Assembly: GCA_003242275.1 (NCBI GenBank)
Contig: QGUX01000055.1
Location: forward strand, 1-15,262
Length of the DNA: 15,262 nt
Source of the DNA: Pseudomonadota bacterium
GTDB taxonomy: Bacteria; Pseudomonadota; Gammaproteobacteria; Steroidobacterales; Steroidobacteraceae
Direction of reading: 5' to 3'
Shown: positions 14,365-15,262 of the stretch, in pieces
Layout of the letters: every line of letters begins with the position of its first letter
How positions within the stretch are numbered: position 1 is the stretch's first letter
Translations under genes and position numbers: made by a program
The notes under the pieces: model-generated
Seen by the model: the letters and a program-made list of their open reading frames with translations, nothing else
Told to the model about the DNA's origin: nothing
Databases searched by the model: none

Positions 14365-14392
14365 GGCGGGGCCTGCGACCAGCCTCCCCGCC
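14365..14392 (-). terminator. Hairpin immediately after corA, possible terminator
   Basis: On the minus strand GGCGGGG directly follows the corA TAG and pairs with CCCCGCC over seven GC-rich bases, with a 14-base loop. No U-run follows, so termination would be imperfect or Rho-aided. It separates corA from the tRNA. A tRNA promoter would need to fit in the same 61 bases; TAGTAC near 14358-14363 is a possible -10 but no -35 is convincing. Confidence 0.4.
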
Positions 14393-15262
14393 CTACAACC
14401 ATCCCTTCCGGCGGAACCACAGGTACGGCAGCACCGACGACACCACCATCGCCGCCAGCGCCACCCAGAACCCGGCCGGGTGCTGCAGCGCCGGGATGTA
14501 CTTGAAGTTCATGCCGAACAGCGCCCCGATCACCGACGGCGGCAGCAGCAGCACGGTCACCACCGAGAAGATCTTCAGGATGTTGTTCTGATCGATGTTG
14601 ATCATCCCCAGCGTGGCGTCGAGGATGAAGTTCAGGTTGGTGGCGAGGAAGCCGGCGTGGTCGCTCATGGCCACCACGTCCTTGGACAGGGTGCGCAGCC
14701 GCTCGCGCTGCTCCTGCGGCATGTTGACCGTGGCCTGCTGCACGAAGGCCAGCAGGCGCGCCAGGCTGGCGAGGCTCTCGCGCGCCCGGGCGATCAGGTC
14801 GCCGCTCTGGCCGATGTACTCGAGCAGCTTGCGGAAGTCGCGCGCCTGCCGCCGCGCCTCCGCGCCGCTGGCGGGCATGCGGCGGTTGAAGATCTCGGCC
14901 GAGGCGGTGTCGATGTCGGCACCGACGCGCTCGATCACGTCGGCGATGCGCTCGATGATGAATTCAAGGATGCCGGCCAGCACCGCCTGCGCGGTGGTGT
15001 TGGCCTGGGGATGCCGCTCGGTGTGCGCGATGAAGCGCCGCATCGGCAGCGGGTCCACGTAGCGGTTGGTGACCAGCCGTGAGCCACGCAATATGAACGT
15101 GATCTGCCCGTTTTCCGGCGCCTGGGTCTCCAGCCGCGTGACCACGGTGGCCGTCAGGTACAGCGCGCCGGCTTCCTCGTACAGCCGCGAGGAGGACTCG
15201 ATCTCGCGCATCTCCTCGCGGGTGGGAATGTCGAGGCCGAGCCGCTGCTCGACGAGGCGTTC
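14393..15262 (-). CDS. corA: CorA-family divalent cation channel (5' end outside window)
   Basis: The visible 289 residues plus TAG form the C-terminal part of a CorA-type pentameric Mg2+/Co2+ channel of the inner membrane. The cytoplasmic domain continues to the window edge in frame (LVEQRLGLDIPTREEMREIE), as is typical for the family. A long stalk helix follows (AEARRQARDFRKLLEYIGQS onward). The first membrane helix carries LPPSVIGALFGMNFKYIPAL with the signature GMN pore motif, and the second is FWVALAAMVVSSVLPYLWF. The C-terminus is basic (RRKGWL). The start is missing, and an internal ATG at 15211 should not be taken as the start. Family is clear; whether the physiological ion is Mg2+ is inferred from GMN. 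Confidence 0.92.
   Translation of the reverse strand, partial: ERLVEQRLGLDIPTREEMREIESSSRLYEEAGALYLTATVVTRLETQAPENGQITFILRGSRLVTNRYVDPLPMRRFIAHTERHPQANTTAQAVLAGILEFIIERIADVIERVGADIDTASAEIFNRRMPASGAEARRQARDFRKLLEYIGQSGDLIARARESLASLARLLAFVQQATVNMPQEQRERLRTLSKDVVAMSDHAGFLATNLNFILDATLGMINIDQNNILKIFSVVTVLLLPPSVIGALFGMNFKYIPALQHPAGFWVALAAMVVSSVLPYLWFRRKGWL

Noticed and set aside
1..15262. CRISPR array, insertion sequence or rRNA
   Set aside because: No regularly spaced repeats, transposase motifs, terminal inverted repeats or rRNA signatures were found.

Overview
The window looks like the chromosome of a high-GC gammaproteobacterium. The evidence is a P-II / ubiK / comM neighbourhood like the one I recall from pseudomonads, an NtrC/sigma-54 type control region, a SirB2-family protein, a tRNA-Arg with encoded CCA, and uniform GC-rich codon use. 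I cannot name the genus. A set of exported proteins best known from planctomycete-like bacteria (DUF1592/DUF1588/DUF1585 and DUF1552), found here with Tat-like and lipoprotein signals, fits environmental Gammaproteobacteria such as xanthomonad or steroidobacter relatives, but this is inference.

Region 1 (1-3159) is core regulation and DNA metabolism. A P-II nitrogen regulator reads leftwards and has lost most of its T-loop. The 240-bp gap behind it holds a near-consensus sigma-54 promoter (402-417) and a palindromic NtrC-type site (511-525). ubiK (ubiquinone biosynthesis accessory factor) is divergent. About 740 bp with no secure gene follow (833-1575), holding a hairpin and one small minus-strand ORF with a strong Shine-Dalgarno. 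Then comes comM (yifB), an AAA+ helicase-like protein.

Region 2 (3228-5880) has a DUF898 (YjgN) membrane protein whose stop overlaps the start of an M48 zinc metalloprotease. A membrane-anchored monohaem cytochrome c5-like gene lies convergent to the protease, with the two ends overlapping by 19 bp.

Region 3 (6013-12803) is the most interesting part: five tightly packed plus-strand genes, divergent from the cytochrome. They encode (a) an exported protein with two CxxCH sites and DUF1587/1592/1588/1585-like architecture, (b) a Tat-signal-like DUF1552 protein with an HxxSHH motif, (c) a lipoprotein metallo-beta-lactamase-fold protein whose HxHxDH motif has become HWHELQ, (d) an exported ankyrin-repeat protein, and (e) a four-helix SirB2-family membrane protein. 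Short gaps or overlaps (16, 13, 4 and -1 nt) and shared export signals suggest one envelope-located system. The cytochrome may be its electron-transfer partner. I know of no established function for this combination.

Region 4 (12952-15262) has a polysaccharide pyruvyl transferase-family protein, a tRNA-Arg(CCG) on the minus strand ending 1 nt from it, a hairpin that may terminate the next gene, and a CorA-family magnesium/divalent-cation channel cut by the window edge.
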